NCBI RefSeq assembly: GCF_004354085.1
Contig: NZ_SMSE01000004.1
Span: 372,001 to 436,000 of the forward strand
DNA from: Seongchinamella unica
GTDB taxonomy: Bacteria > Pseudomonadota > Gammaproteobacteria > Pseudomonadales > Halieaceae
Direction of reading: 5' to 3'
DNA length: 64,000 nucleotides
The position numbers were made by a program, and so were the translations under genes. Shown here piece by piece: positions 28,770 to 37,525 of this stretch (the stretch's first letter is position 1; each line of letters opens with the position of its first letter). The notes below the pieces were generated by a model. That model had not been told where the DNA came from. It saw only the letters and a program-made list of their open reading frames with translations, and searched no databases.

Positions 28770-29524
28770 AAAAGCGGCTACAACGGGCCGCGGCCTTCCT
28801 GCTAATCCTGCAGCTGCTTGCCTGCAGCAGTCAGCAAAAGCTTGCACCGGAGCAAATCGCCAGCGGGCTTGCACCCGTTTCGCAACCCACCACGATCGCC
28901 CTGCTGGGTGGCACGGGTATGGTCGGTGGCCACATTCTTCAGCGGGCGATAGCGCGGGGATATCCCCTGCGTGTCCTGTCACGCTCGCCGGAAAAGCTCG
29001 ACTACCTGAATAACAGGATTACCGTTGTTGTGGGCGACGCCAGGGATCCGCAAGTCATCAATACCCTGCTGCGGGGAAGCGATGTGGTCATCAGCGCCAT
29101 CGGGCCTGGCGCCAACGCGCCGGCGGACCTGACCACTTCGGTCAGCCGTAACGTGGTGGCGGCAATGCATGATCAGGGAATACAGCGCTATCTGGTGGTC
29201 TCTGGTGCCGGCGTGGTGACGCCGCAGGACCGGAGAAATGTCGTCGGCTGGGCCACTCGGCAACTGGCGCGACTGCGTTATCCAACCTTGCTGCGGGACC
29301 GGCAGAAAGAATATTCGCTACTTGCAGCGACTGGGATCGACTGGACCGTCGTGCGTTGTCCGCTCATCGGGTCGGGGTTTGCGGGCGGAAAAGCCCGGTC
29401 ATCGCTGCAGACGCCGGCAAGGTTTAGCCTGAATGCCGGAGAGCTGGCGGATTTCCTCTTAGACCAGGTAGCAGATCCCACCTATATCCAGCAGGCGCCT
29501 TTTGTCTATAGCGTGTCGCGCTAG
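28766..29524 (+). CDS. NAD(P)-binding SDR/NmrA-like protein with lipoprotein signal
   Basis: A 252-residue Rossmann protein. The N-terminus is a lipoprotein signal: hydrophobic FLLILQLLAC with Cys20 as lipobox cysteine followed by SSQQ. After about 45 residues the NAD(P)-binding motif ALLGGTGMVGGHILQRAIARG appears in full, then VVVGDARDPQ and VVSGAGVVTP. Nucleotide-binding enzymes are rarely exported as lipoproteins, so either the start is wrong or the fold serves another purpose. It is coupled to tetR, and its stop codon shares CTAG with that of the convergent VOC gene. Confidence 0.82.
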   Translation: MKKRLQRAAAFLLILQLLACSSQQKLAPEQIASGLAPVSQPTTIALLGGTGMVGGHILQRAIARGYPLRVLSRSPEKLDYLNNRITVVVGDARDPQVINTLLRGSDVVISAIGPGANAPADLTTSVSRNVVAAMHDQGIQRYLVVSGAGVVTPQDRRNVVGWATRQLARLRYPTLLRDRQKEYSLLAATGIDWTVVRCPLIGSGFAGGKARSSLQTPARFSLNAGELADFLLDQVADPTYIQQAPFVYSVSR

Positions 29525-29952
29525 CGCGCGAACAGTTGTGCAGCGATGTTACGAAAAGCCTTGAATTCCAGGGCATTTCCCGAAGGGTCGGCAAAGAACA
29601 TGGTGCCCTGCTCACCCGGTTGTCCTTCGAAGCGGATGTAGGGCTCGATAATAAACTCGCTGATTACACCCCGCACCCGCTCGGCGAACGCCAGCCAGGG
29701 CTCGAATTCCAGGACCACGCCACAATGTGGCACCGGTACGCCATGCCCGTCTACCGCATTGGAAATGGATGCGACCGAGCCTCGTGCGCCCAACCGGGGA
29801 TTCAGGTGAGTCACAAACTGGTGTCCGAACATGTTGAAGTCAATCCACTGCTCACTACTGCGGCCCTCGGCGAACCCCAGCCCCGCCCCGTAAAATGCCC
29901 TGGCTTCCTCGATGTCACGCACCGCTACGGCTATGTGGAATGGGGTCAACAT
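29521..29952 (-). CDS. VOC family protein (glyoxalase-like)
   Basis: Small metal-dependent protein of the vicinal oxygen chelate superfamily, 143 residues. FHIAVAVRDIEEARAFYGAGLGF at the N-terminus, HQFVTHLN near 49, and GEQGTMFFADPSGNALEFKAF near 111-131 are typical; His6, the ligand around His49 and Glu near 128 are probable metal ligands. It overlaps the end of the RND gene by seven bases on the same strand, so it is probably the last gene of that operon. Could be a resistance-type or ring-cleavage enzyme; no substrate can be read. Confidence 0.9.
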   Translation of the reverse strand: MLTPFHIAVAVRDIEEARAFYGAGLGFAEGRSSEQWIDFNMFGHQFVTHLNPRLGARGSVASISNAVDGHGVPVPHCGVVLEFEPWLAFAERVRGVISEFIIEPYIRFEGQPGEQGTMFFADPSGNALEFKAFRNIAAQLFAR

Positions 29953-32900
29953 GCTGGAGCCTCCCTGACGAACAAAGCTTTGATATCACGTCCGACAAAA
30001 TACAACACCGGCACCAGGACCAGGGTGACGAAGGTGGCGAACAGGACGCCAAAGGCCACGGAAATTGCCATCGGCTTGACGAACTGGGCCTGGATCGCCG
30101 TCTCCAGCTGAATTGGCACCAGGCCTATGAATGTCGTGATAGAGGTGAGCACAACCGGCCTGAATCGCCTTGCCGCGCCATTGACCACCGCCTGCTGCCA
30201 GGCTTCGCGCCCTTTCTCCAGGCGATGGTTAATGTGATCTACCAGCACCAGGCTGTCATTTACCACAATACCGGTCAATCCAATCATCCCGATCATCGAC
30301 AGAATACTCACATCATTGCCCATGATGAAATGCCCCATTACCGCCCCCGTGAGACCAAAGGGTATCACCGACATAATGATTATCGGTTGCCCATAGCTGC
30401 GCAGCGGCACTGCCAGCGCTGCGTAAATCATCACCAGGATCCCGACGAACCCCAGGCCCAGGGCACTGGTCGACTCAGCCTGCTGTTCTGCCTGGCCACT
30501 GAGCCGGTGGCTGACCGCAGGATACTTTTGCAGAATCGGCGGCAACACCTCTCGCACAATCTGGGCGTTGACCTCCCCCGGCTCCAGCCGGGTTTTATCC
30601 AGGTCGGACAATACGTTCACGACCCGTTGGCGATTGAAGCGATTGATCACACTGACACCCGAGCGCTCCTCGGCGGTGCCCACCACATCAAAGGGCACCT
30701 TGCCCCTGCCCGGCACATCGATCCACAGGGAATGCAGGGCGTTCAGCGACCTGCGATGCTCCGCCGGGAGGCGGACGTACACCCGTACCTCGTGACGACC
30801 CCGCTGCACTCGTTGTACTTCCGCACCAAAAAACGCCTGTCGCACCTGCCGCGCGAGCTCGACCTGTCCCAGCCCCAGTGCTTCGCCCTCAGCCGTCACC
30901 TGGATATCCAGTTCCGGACCGCCCGCGTCAAAGGTATCGCGAATATCGGAAAGGCCGTCAAAGCGAGTGAGCGCCAGCTTCAATTCCCGGGCTGCCGCTC
31001 GCAACTGTTCGAGATCGTCACCGGACAACTCGACGTCAACGGGTGCCCCCGAAGGACCCGCGTTGGCGTCAACAATCAGTGACTGGATGCCTGAAAGCTC
31101 CCCCAGCGCCTCGCGCAACCAGCCAGCCATCGTCACCGACGACACCGTTCGCTGCTCGCTGGGCAGCAGGTCCAACCAAAGCTCTGACTCGGTATCATTG
31201 GTCGAGAGAGTGAGCATTTCCCGTATGACATCCTGCTCACTGCCGGTCTCGGCGAGATAGCGCTCATTCATGACCCTGGCCGCCTGTTCGATACGCAGGG
31301 CGTATTCGTGGGTTTTCTGCCAGGAGGTGCCGTTGGGCATTTTCAGGTCAATCTGGATGGAGTCGGAGGGGACAGAGGGGAAAAACACAAAGCGAACAAT
31401 TCCGGCGGGCACCAACGCAAGACACAGCATCAGCCCCGCAAAAAAAACCGCCAGGCTGAAGTAGCGGTACTCTACCGCCCGGACGAGCAAGGGCTTGTAA
31501 ATCTCTTCGCTGAATCGCAATAGCCCCCCCGAACAGGCTTGCTGGACACTTTTCAGGAAGCCCAGTGGCGTTCTGCGATCAGGCCGGCTGTGGTCAATAC
31601 GGATGTGGCGCAAATGGGCCGGCAATATCAACTTGGTCTCGATCAGTGAAAACAACAGGCTCAGGACTACCACCGGGACAAGCACCGACACCAGCCGGCC
31701 TATACCCTCTGTCAGCAGAGCCGCGGGCGCGAAAGCGATCATCGTCGTCAGCGCACCGAAAATGGTTGCCACGGCAACCCTGCGCACGCCGCGAACCACG
31801 CTGTCCACGCCGTTCTGTTCGTCCTCCAGTTGCGCATAGGCGCTCTCGGCGGTAACGATTCCATCGTCCACCAACATCCCCAGCACCAGGATGAAGCCGA
31901 ACACAGAAAACACATTAATGCTCGCTCCCAGACTGAATACGTCCATCACCAGCAGCGCACCCAGGAATGAAAACGGGACGCCAAGAATGACCCAGAAGGC
32001 GAGCGATGTATTCAGGAACAGGGCGAGAAATATCATCACCAGCACCGCCCCCTGGGCCGCACTCTTGAGCATGAGGTTGATGCGTCCCTTGAGGATAACG
32101 CTGCGATCAGCCCAGGCGGTCAGTTCCACACCCGGGGGCAGGTTTGCCCGCTTCTTCGCGACGTAGGCCTTGATGTTGTCGGTCATCGCCAGCACATCCT
32201 GCTCGCCCACCCGGTCAACCACCAGGGTGACGGAGGGCTTGCCATTGAGGCGAGTCAGCACGGGTTGATCCTCGAACCCGTCGCGCACAGTGGCGATATC
32301 CCCCAGTTTCAGCGAAGTGCCGTCGCTGCGAGTCACCAGGTTGAGTTCGGAGAACTCCGCTGCGGTGTAAGCCTGGCCCATGGAACGCAGGGTGATGGAT
32401 CCGTCGCTGGTGCGAAGCTTGCCGCCGGGCAGGTCCCGGGAACGCAACTGAATCGCAGCGACCACCTGGTCAAAGCTCAGGCCATAGCGTTGCAAAGCGG
32501 CGTCGGAAAGCTCGATGGAAATCTCGTAATCGCGCACACCGCGGGTCGCAACCTGGGTAATTCCCGGGATCATCAATAACTCATCGCGCACGGTGTCGGC
32601 CAATTCCTTCAGCTGGAACTCATCGAGGTCACCATAGGCACTGACGTTCATGGCCCGGGTGCGGTAGAGGACCTCATCGACAATGGGCTCCTCCGCGTTG
32701 GCGGGGAAGGAGGCAATGCCGTCTACCCGGGTCTTGATTTGCACCAGCGCCCGTGACATCGGCGTGCCGGCCTCCATCTGCACCGTGACTGTGCCCGAGC
32801 CTTCTGTGGACACCGATGAAATTTCCTTCACGCCCACAAGGTCCAGCAGTTCTTCTTCGATAATGCGCACAATGCCGGCCTCAACTTCCTCCGGTGAACT

Positions 32901-33071
32901 GCCGGGATAGGGCACGGTGATCGTGACCATTTCCGTGGGAAAACTGGGAAACACTTCCTTGGTGAGATCATTGATCGCGGCCAGGCCGCCTATCATCACC
33001 ACGATCATTAACAGATTGGCCGCGACCGGGTTGTTGGCCATCCATGCGATTATGCCTTTCTCCTGTCCCAT
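29946..33071 (-). CDS. RND family efflux transporter, inner-membrane permease
   Basis: Proton-driven efflux pump of about 1041 residues. The ATG at 33071 begins MGQEKGIIAWMANNPVAANL, as in related permeases, and lies one base after the stop of the adaptor gene; the frame continues 11 codons upstream. There are twelve predicted membrane segments and two large periplasmic loops. ISSVSTEGSGTVTVQME near 86, VSVLVPVVVLSLLFSLIET near 455 and the segment ILGMLVDDGIVTAE-type motif near 400 (VLGMLVDDGIVTAES) mark the family; VLLTSITTFIGLVPI is near 990. With the adaptor upstream it makes a MFP-RND pair; no TolC-like gene is present. Confidence 0.94.
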   Translation of the reverse strand: MGQEKGIIAWMANNPVAANLLMIVVMIGGLAAINDLTKEVFPSFPTEMVTITVPYPGSSPEEVEAGIVRIIEEELLDLVGVKEISSVSTEGSGTVTVQMEAGTPMSRALVQIKTRVDGIASFPANAEEPIVDEVLYRTRAMNVSAYGDLDEFQLKELADTVRDELLMIPGITQVATRGVRDYEISIELSDAALQRYGLSFDQVVAAIQLRSRDLPGGKLRTSDGSITLRSMGQAYTAAEFSELNLVTRSDGTSLKLGDIATVRDGFEDQPVLTRLNGKPSVTLVVDRVGEQDVLAMTDNIKAYVAKKRANLPPGVELTAWADRSVILKGRINLMLKSAAQGAVLVMIFLALFLNTSLAFWVILGVPFSFLGALLVMDVFSLGASINVFSVFGFILVLGMLVDDGIVTAESAYAQLEDEQNGVDSVVRGVRRVAVATIFGALTTMIAFAPAALLTEGIGRLVSVLVPVVVLSLLFSLIETKLILPAHLRHIRIDHSRPDRRTPLGFLKSVQQACSGGLLRFSEEIYKPLLVRAVEYRYFSLAVFFAGLMLCLALVPAGIVRFVFFPSVPSDSIQIDLKMPNGTSWQKTHEYALRIEQAARVMNERYLAETGSEQDVIREMLTLSTNDTESELWLDLLPSEQRTVSSVTMAGWLREALGELSGIQSLIVDANAGPSGAPVDVELSGDDLEQLRAAARELKLALTRFDGLSDIRDTFDAGGPELDIQVTAEGEALGLGQVELARQVRQAFFGAEVQRVQRGRHEVRVYVRLPAEHRRSLNALHSLWIDVPGRGKVPFDVVGTAEERSGVSVINRFNRQRVVNVLSDLDKTRLEPGEVNAQIVREVLPPILQKYPAVSHRLSGQAEQQAESTSALGLGFVGILVMIYAALAVPLRSYGQPIIIMSVIPFGLTGAVMGHFIMGNDVSILSMIGMIGLTGIVVNDSLVLVDHINHRLEKGREAWQQAVVNGAARRFRPVVLTSITTFIGLVPIQLETAIQAQFVKPMAISVAFGVLFATFVTLVLVPVLYFVGRDIKALFVREAPAC

Positions 33072-33072
33072 G

Positions 33073-34149
33073 TCAGTCGAGCATCCTGACCGGCATTCCA
33101 TCAACCATCAGATCCAGGCGGGTAAGCACCAGTAGATCGCCGGCTTCGAGGCCGGAAACAATCACGCTGTCACTTTCGCGCCGCCTCAGCGTGACTTCCC
33201 GACGCTGCAGGCTGCCGTTTTCCACCAGGTAGACGTAACTTGACTGGTGCAACGCGGAGCGCGGTATCTTCACCGCATCGTCGATGGCTATGCCGGCGAA
33301 ACTGGCTTCCACAAACAGGCCCAGGGCCAGAATATGGCTGTGCAGTGACCGGCTGTAAGGCTCATCAACCTGTGCGACCACGAAGAACACGCGGGTCTCC
33401 TCGTCCACCCGTCGCTCCAGGCGGGCCAACCGGGCCCGCCAGCTGTGCTTGATATTGCCAAAGCTTGCGGTCAGCATGATTTGAGGCCAGGTACCGTCGT
33501 CATACTGTCCGTAGTCAACGTAGGGCACGTCGGATGCCAGCAGCGGCAGACGAACCTCAGCCACGTCAGTACTGAGTAATTTCATCAGCGAGGAGCCCGC
33601 CGTCACATATTGCCCCACATCTACCTGTTTGATATCCACCACCGCGTTGAAAGGCGCCCTTATCTCGGTGTTGGCCAGGTCGACCTTCGCCTGCCGCAGC
33701 CTGTCACGCGCGGCGGTAACTCCCGCCTGCGCCTCGGCGATCGCGGCCTTTTTGACCAGCGCCTTGACCTCCGCCAGGGCCAACTCAGCACTGGCCAGCG
33801 ACGCTTCAGCGGTAGAAAGAGCCACCTCATAATCGATAGGATCTATACGCAGGAGTAATTGGCCTTCGCTGACCGCCTCACCCTGGAGAAAACCCGAATC
33901 CACCCAGTCCACCCGGCCAGAAACCTCGCTGACAAGGTCAATGGATCGCCGGGGAGTCACGATGCCACGGGACTCAATAGTGACTGCCACTGGACCGGGT
34001 TGCACAGTCACCACCTCGACCAGGGGCACAACTTCAATGCTTTCACGCCTGGGAAGTTCTGGTCGGGAGGAGATGATAGCCAGCGAGACAGCTGCCGCGA
34101 TCGCCACCACTGCCAGTGGAAGCACTACATTTTTGAACAACCGGGTCAT
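33073..34149 (-). CDS. RND efflux periplasmic adaptor (HlyD/MFP family)
   Basis: Periplasmic membrane-fusion protein of 358 residues linking the permease to an outer-membrane channel. One N-terminal membrane anchor (NVVLPLAVVAIAAAVSLAII), then the lipoyl-type half VVTVQPGPVAVTIESRGIVTP, a coiled-coil hairpin near 105-160 (ALSTAEASLASAELALAEVK, ARDRLRQAKVDLANTE) and IRAPFNAVVDIKQVDVGQYV. The ATG at 34149 is preceded by AGGTGG. First gene of the adaptor-permease-VOC operon. Confidence 0.93.
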   Translation of the reverse strand: MTRLFKNVVLPLAVVAIAAAVSLAIISSRPELPRRESIEVVPLVEVVTVQPGPVAVTIESRGIVTPRRSIDLVSEVSGRVDWVDSGFLQGEAVSEGQLLLRIDPIDYEVALSTAEASLASAELALAEVKALVKKAAIAEAQAGVTAARDRLRQAKVDLANTEIRAPFNAVVDIKQVDVGQYVTAGSSLMKLLSTDVAEVRLPLLASDVPYVDYGQYDDGTWPQIMLTASFGNIKHSWRARLARLERRVDEETRVFFVVAQVDEPYSRSLHSHILALGLFVEASFAGIAIDDAVKIPRSALHQSSYVYLVENGSLQRREVTLRRRESDSVIVSGLEAGDLLVLTRLDLMVDGMPVRMLD

Positions 34150-34252
34150 AACCACCTGTGAAGATCGAGAGAAATCTGGGGGATGACTATGGTACGCAAG
34201 AACGACCCGATTGGGTGAGTAAACCGCGCAAAGTTTTGTTAATTCTTGCCGA

Positions 34253-34921
34253 TTACAGCAACTGCCTGAGGGGCAGTTGCTTGCCGGCGGCCCGATGTGA
34301 GGCCATCGCTATCAGCAATTCTGCAGTGGCCAGGGCGTCGAGCAGAGCGTTGTGCCCATGAAAACGCGGGAGATTATAGCGATCGCGGCAAGCCTGCAGG
34401 CGCAGTTCACCGGTCTTGATCGCCTGTTCGCGACGTCGCAGCAGAGATTCTTCCTGCAACAGGGTATCCACCACCGGCATCAGCAAGGGGGCGTGAAAAT
34501 AGCGACGACAGATCTTGTTCAGAAACGCCAGGTCCAGTACCGCATTATGAAACACCAGTACCTTGCCCGCAGCCACCTCGAGAAAGTGTTCCAGCACCTG
34601 CTCCCGCTCGCGGGCATCCACCAGGTCGTGGTCGCGGAGGTTGTGGATAGTGGCGCTCTGGCCAACGGAGTTCTCCGCCCTGATCAGGTGATGCTCGGCG
34701 CTTGCCAGTGAGATTGATCCCTGCTGCACCACAACCCAGCCGACACTGAGTAATTCACCGGTGCTGGCGTCCAGTGACGACATCTCCGCGTCCACCACCA
34801 GGAAAGATACTTCCCGCCAGTCGCTCGAAGTGGACGGCAAGGGCGCGTGCCAGCAGGCCTGCAGCGCTGTGCCCGCTATCCGTTTCCGATAAGGGAGTCG
34901 GCGCAGCTGAAGCCGCCACAT
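34253..34921 (-). CDS. 3'-5' exonuclease, DnaQ/DEDDh family
   Basis: Exonuclease of 222 residues. ExoI motif FLVVDAEMSSLDASTGELLSVG near 39-60 gives the DxE pair; AGKVLVFHNAVLDLAFLNK near 120 is ExoII; HNALLDALATAELL near 191 is ExoIII with the catalytic His. The start is ATG 34921, sharing its A with the DUF294 stop (TGATG), although the frame is open 51 codons further. Such an exonuclease regularly follows a CBS/DUF294 protein next to VC_2705-type symporters, for example in Pseudomonas. Whether it acts on DNA or on a nucleotide signal is unknown. Confidence 0.9.
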   Translation of the reverse strand: MWRLQLRRLPYRKRIAGTALQACWHAPLPSTSSDWREVSFLVVDAEMSSLDASTGELLSVGWVVVQQGSISLASAEHHLIRAENSVGQSATIHNLRDHDLVDAREREQVLEHFLEVAAGKVLVFHNAVLDLAFLNKICRRYFHAPLLMPVVDTLLQEESLLRRREQAIKTGELRLQACRDRYNLPRFHGHNALLDALATAELLIAMASHRAAGKQLPLRQLL

Positions 34922-36825
34922 CACCCCATTCCCGCCCGGTAGGTCTGGCGAACTGAGGACTGGGCTTCGTCGATAATGGTAAAGGCATCGCGTAATTGCT
35001 CCTTGGCCATCTTTGGCAGGTCCCGCGGATTCAGGAAGTTGGATACTTTTTCGCCCTTTACGATCTGATCGCATTGGTGCTTGATGCGCAATTGCTGGAC
35101 GAAATGCAGTGCATCGGCCAGGTTACGGCTGCCGGCAATGGTCAGGTGTTTTCCAGCCGCCAGCGCTTTCAATCGCTCGTCGGTATTTACGGCTCTGATC
35201 TTGTGGGCAAGGGCATGCAGGCGGACGATTTCGGTGACCGGCAGTACACCCCGCTTTTTCAGGTCGAGTTCCGAGCGGTGTTCGCCATCCCGGTCCACCA
35301 CAAAACGGCGGAAAATACCCAGCGGCGGCTTGCTGTCCAGGGCGTTGGCGGCCAGCGCCGCGAGGAAAATCGAATTTCGCGAGGTCTGGTCAAGCATTGT
35401 CTCCTGCAAGGCTTCGGCGAGCTTGCAGTCACCATAAATGCAGCGAATATCAAAAAATATACTGACCCGCATCACCGCATCCGGCGTGGGCGAACGGGCC
35501 CACTTGCGCACCGTCTCCTGCCAGATGGACAGCGGTTGCCGCCACTCATCGGTTTTGGCCATGATCCCGCCGGGGCAATAGACATACCCCACTTCATCGA
35601 GGCCATCACAGACAAAGTCGGCTAGCTGTGCAAACCAGGGCAACTGTTCAGGCGTCACCTCGTCCGCAATCACCAGCCCGTTATCCTGATCGGCACCCAG
35701 CAACTGTTCGCCGCGGGCCTGGGAACCAAAACCGGTCCAGCACCAGGACACGGGGGCCGGCCCCAGTTGTTCTTCGGCAAGCTGAATCAACCGAACGGTA
35801 ATGGCATCGGAGATCGCGGTCAGCACCTGGCTGACCTGCTGCGCCCGCATGCCGGCGTTGACCCACTGCACCATCAGGTTGGCCATACCGGAAACCAGTT
35901 CCTTGATGCTGTTTACATCCTGTTGCCGGGAGATATGCTGCACCAGGTACACCGGATCGTCCTGTTTCGCCAGGATGAGATCAGATGTGGTAACAATGCC
36001 GCGGGTCTCACCATTTATCTTTACCGGCAGGTGGTGAAACCGGCGCTGGGTCATCAGCAACGTGGTGGCGAACAGGGTCGCGGAGCCATCTACAGACACG
36101 ATATCCGCGGTCATGACCTCACTCACCAGGGTATCCGGGGGCAGGCCGGCAGCGACAAACCGCACCCGCAAATCACGATCAGTGACAATTCCCAGCAATT
36201 GATCGTTCTCCACCACAAACGCGGATGAAACCCTGCGCGCGGACATGGCCTGAGCCACCGATTGAACCGTGTCACCGGGTTTTACCGTCAGCAGGTCGGT
36301 ACTCATCACCGTGCGCACTTCCTGCATCATGGTATTAGGCTCGGGCTGGTAACGAGCGGCACGGCGCAAGCGACGATTACGTTGCCCGGAAAAATAGCGA
36401 TCGAAATGCCGATCCTGCTCGCGCAGTGACCGGTAAACGTCATCGGGAACGAAATAAATCAGGGCGTCTTCAATCACCGTGGCGATTACCTCGCCCCGCT
36501 CCGCGTTCAGCCCGGCGATGTGAAAGTTCTCGCCTTCACCCAGGCGATCAAGCAGTTTGTTATCGCTATCGCGAAGCTCTACCGCCCCGCTGCGCAGGAT
36601 TCGCAACCCCCTGGCCTCGGTCGTGGCGTCAAAACTTTCTCCCTTGCAGTGGTACTGCACCAGTATTTTTGCGACCACCGGGCACAGCAGCTCCGCTGCA
36701 AGATCATTGAATGGCAGGGTCTGGCGAATAAATTCGGCGATGGTTACCAGTTCGGGTGTATCCAGCCCCGGAAATGGCTCTCGGGAATTTTCAGACTGCG
36801 CTGTTGCGGTTTGCTCGGCACTCAT
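34921..36825 (-). CDS. Cyclic-nucleotide-like / CBS / DUF294 nucleotidyltransferase signalling protein
   Basis: A 634-residue cytoplasmic protein. An N-terminal cNMP-binding-like domain spans about 25-150, a CBS pair about 165-290 (MSTDLLTVKPGDTVQSVA, GIVTDRDLRVRFVAAG, MTADIVSVDGSATLF), then a DUF294 nucleotidyltransferase-like domain with GFGSQARGEQLLGADQDNG near 367-385 (the G-S and D-x-D signature), and a C-terminal output domain. By similarity to GlnD-type domains it may modify a protein or respond to adenylate charge. It is genetically linked with the symporter and exonuclease, which suggests a role in controlling carboxylate uptake. Confidence 0.9.
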   Translation of the reverse strand: MSAEQTATAQSENSREPFPGLDTPELVTIAEFIRQTLPFNDLAAELLCPVVAKILVQYHCKGESFDATTEARGLRILRSGAVELRDSDNKLLDRLGEGENFHIAGLNAERGEVIATVIEDALIYFVPDDVYRSLREQDRHFDRYFSGQRNRRLRRAARYQPEPNTMMQEVRTVMSTDLLTVKPGDTVQSVAQAMSARRVSSAFVVENDQLLGIVTDRDLRVRFVAAGLPPDTLVSEVMTADIVSVDGSATLFATTLLMTQRRFHHLPVKINGETRGIVTTSDLILAKQDDPVYLVQHISRQQDVNSIKELVSGMANLMVQWVNAGMRAQQVSQVLTAISDAITVRLIQLAEEQLGPAPVSWCWTGFGSQARGEQLLGADQDNGLVIADEVTPEQLPWFAQLADFVCDGLDEVGYVYCPGGIMAKTDEWRQPLSIWQETVRKWARSPTPDAVMRVSIFFDIRCIYGDCKLAEALQETMLDQTSRNSIFLAALAANALDSKPPLGIFRRFVVDRDGEHRSELDLKKRGVLPVTEIVRLHALAHKIRAVNTDERLKALAAGKHLTIAGSRNLADALHFVQQLRIKHQCDQIVKGEKVSNFLNPRDLPKMAKEQLRDAFTIIDEAQSSVRQTYRAGMG

Positions 36826-36830
36826 TGCGC

Positions 36831-37298
36831 TTAACCATCAGCTGGCTGCAGAAACGTGGTCGCCGCATCTGCGAAATAGCTGCTGCCGCCCGCCTGGGCC
36901 ACCAAACGAATTCGCTGCCCTGGGGCGGGTACTTCCGCCAGAACAATGCGCCATTCGAGGCCCTGGCCATCGGTCGCTCGCATGGCAGCGGGCGCAGGCG
37001 CCGAGCCGGCGTCACCGACTGCCAGCACTGCTCCCTCCAGGGCATGGGAAGAACTCAACAGGAACTCGGGGCCCGTCACGCCCTGCTGCAGGGTCAGTCT
37101 CAACCTGAAGTCCTCGTTCTCCAGGTCGCAGGAACCGCTGTTATAGCGACAATTACTCTTTTCAACCAGTGGATAGGTTTCACCGGGTTTCGCCGGCTGG
37201 GGTTGCTCGCCAGTAAACTGGCCAACCGCAATCCAGGCGAGAATTGACAGAATGGGTGCCACTATCATGGCGATGATCACGTGTTTATTCTTGAACAT
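36831..37298 (-). CDS. Small membrane-anchored protein of unknown function
   Basis: A 155-residue protein with one N-terminal membrane segment (VIIAMIVAPILSILAWIAVG) and a soluble periplasmic domain of about 120 residues. NCRYNSGSCDLENEDFRLRL near 49-68 holds two cysteines that could form a disulfide. I recognise no named family, though such a small protein often precedes the CBS/DUF294 gene in related gammaproteobacteria. It ends six bases before that gene, so the three (this, CBS/DUF294, exonuclease) are probably one transcript. Confidence 0.78.
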   Translation of the reverse strand: MFKNKHVIIAMIVAPILSILAWIAVGQFTGEQPQPAKPGETYPLVEKSNCRYNSGSCDLENEDFRLRLTLQQGVTGPEFLLSSSHALEGAVLAVGDAGSAPAPAAMRATDGQGLEWRIVLAEVPAPGQRIRLVAQAGGSSYFADAATTFLQPADG

Positions 37299-37474
37299 AA
37301 TGCTCCACTACCCCCGGTATACGCCCCAGGCACTGTCCCTGCCCTTTGCGCTCAGAACACCCACAAGCCAGCGTTGGCTCAGCGGGATGCCACGACCGCA
37401 TTGGCGTAATGACTGTTGCACAATCTGCACGCAGCGAAAAGACCACAGAATACAGATTGGGTAAAAGTCACAAC

Positions 37475-37506
37475 GAAAAAAGGAGGTGCCGCAACGCGGC
37501 ACCCCC
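37475..37506 (-). terminator. Intrinsic terminator after the symporter
   Basis: On the minus strand a hairpin with 8-bp arms GGTGCCGC/GCGGCACC (37485-37492 and 37496-37503, loop of 3) is followed by TCCTTTTTT. It lies 20 bases beyond the symporter stop, in the expected place and orientation. Confidence 0.8.
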
Positions 37507-37525
37507 CATGAACAACCCGGATGTG

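Noticed and set aside
29521-29524. Convergent genes sharing the stop tetramer CTAG (also 45183-45186)
   Set aside because: Striking, but it is a simple result of tight convergent packing and the palindromic nature of CTAG, not evidence of a mechanism.
29895-31082. 395-codon plus-strand ORF
   Set aside because: Antisense to the RND permease, with a His/Arg/Gln-rich translation typical of shadow frames in GC-rich genes.
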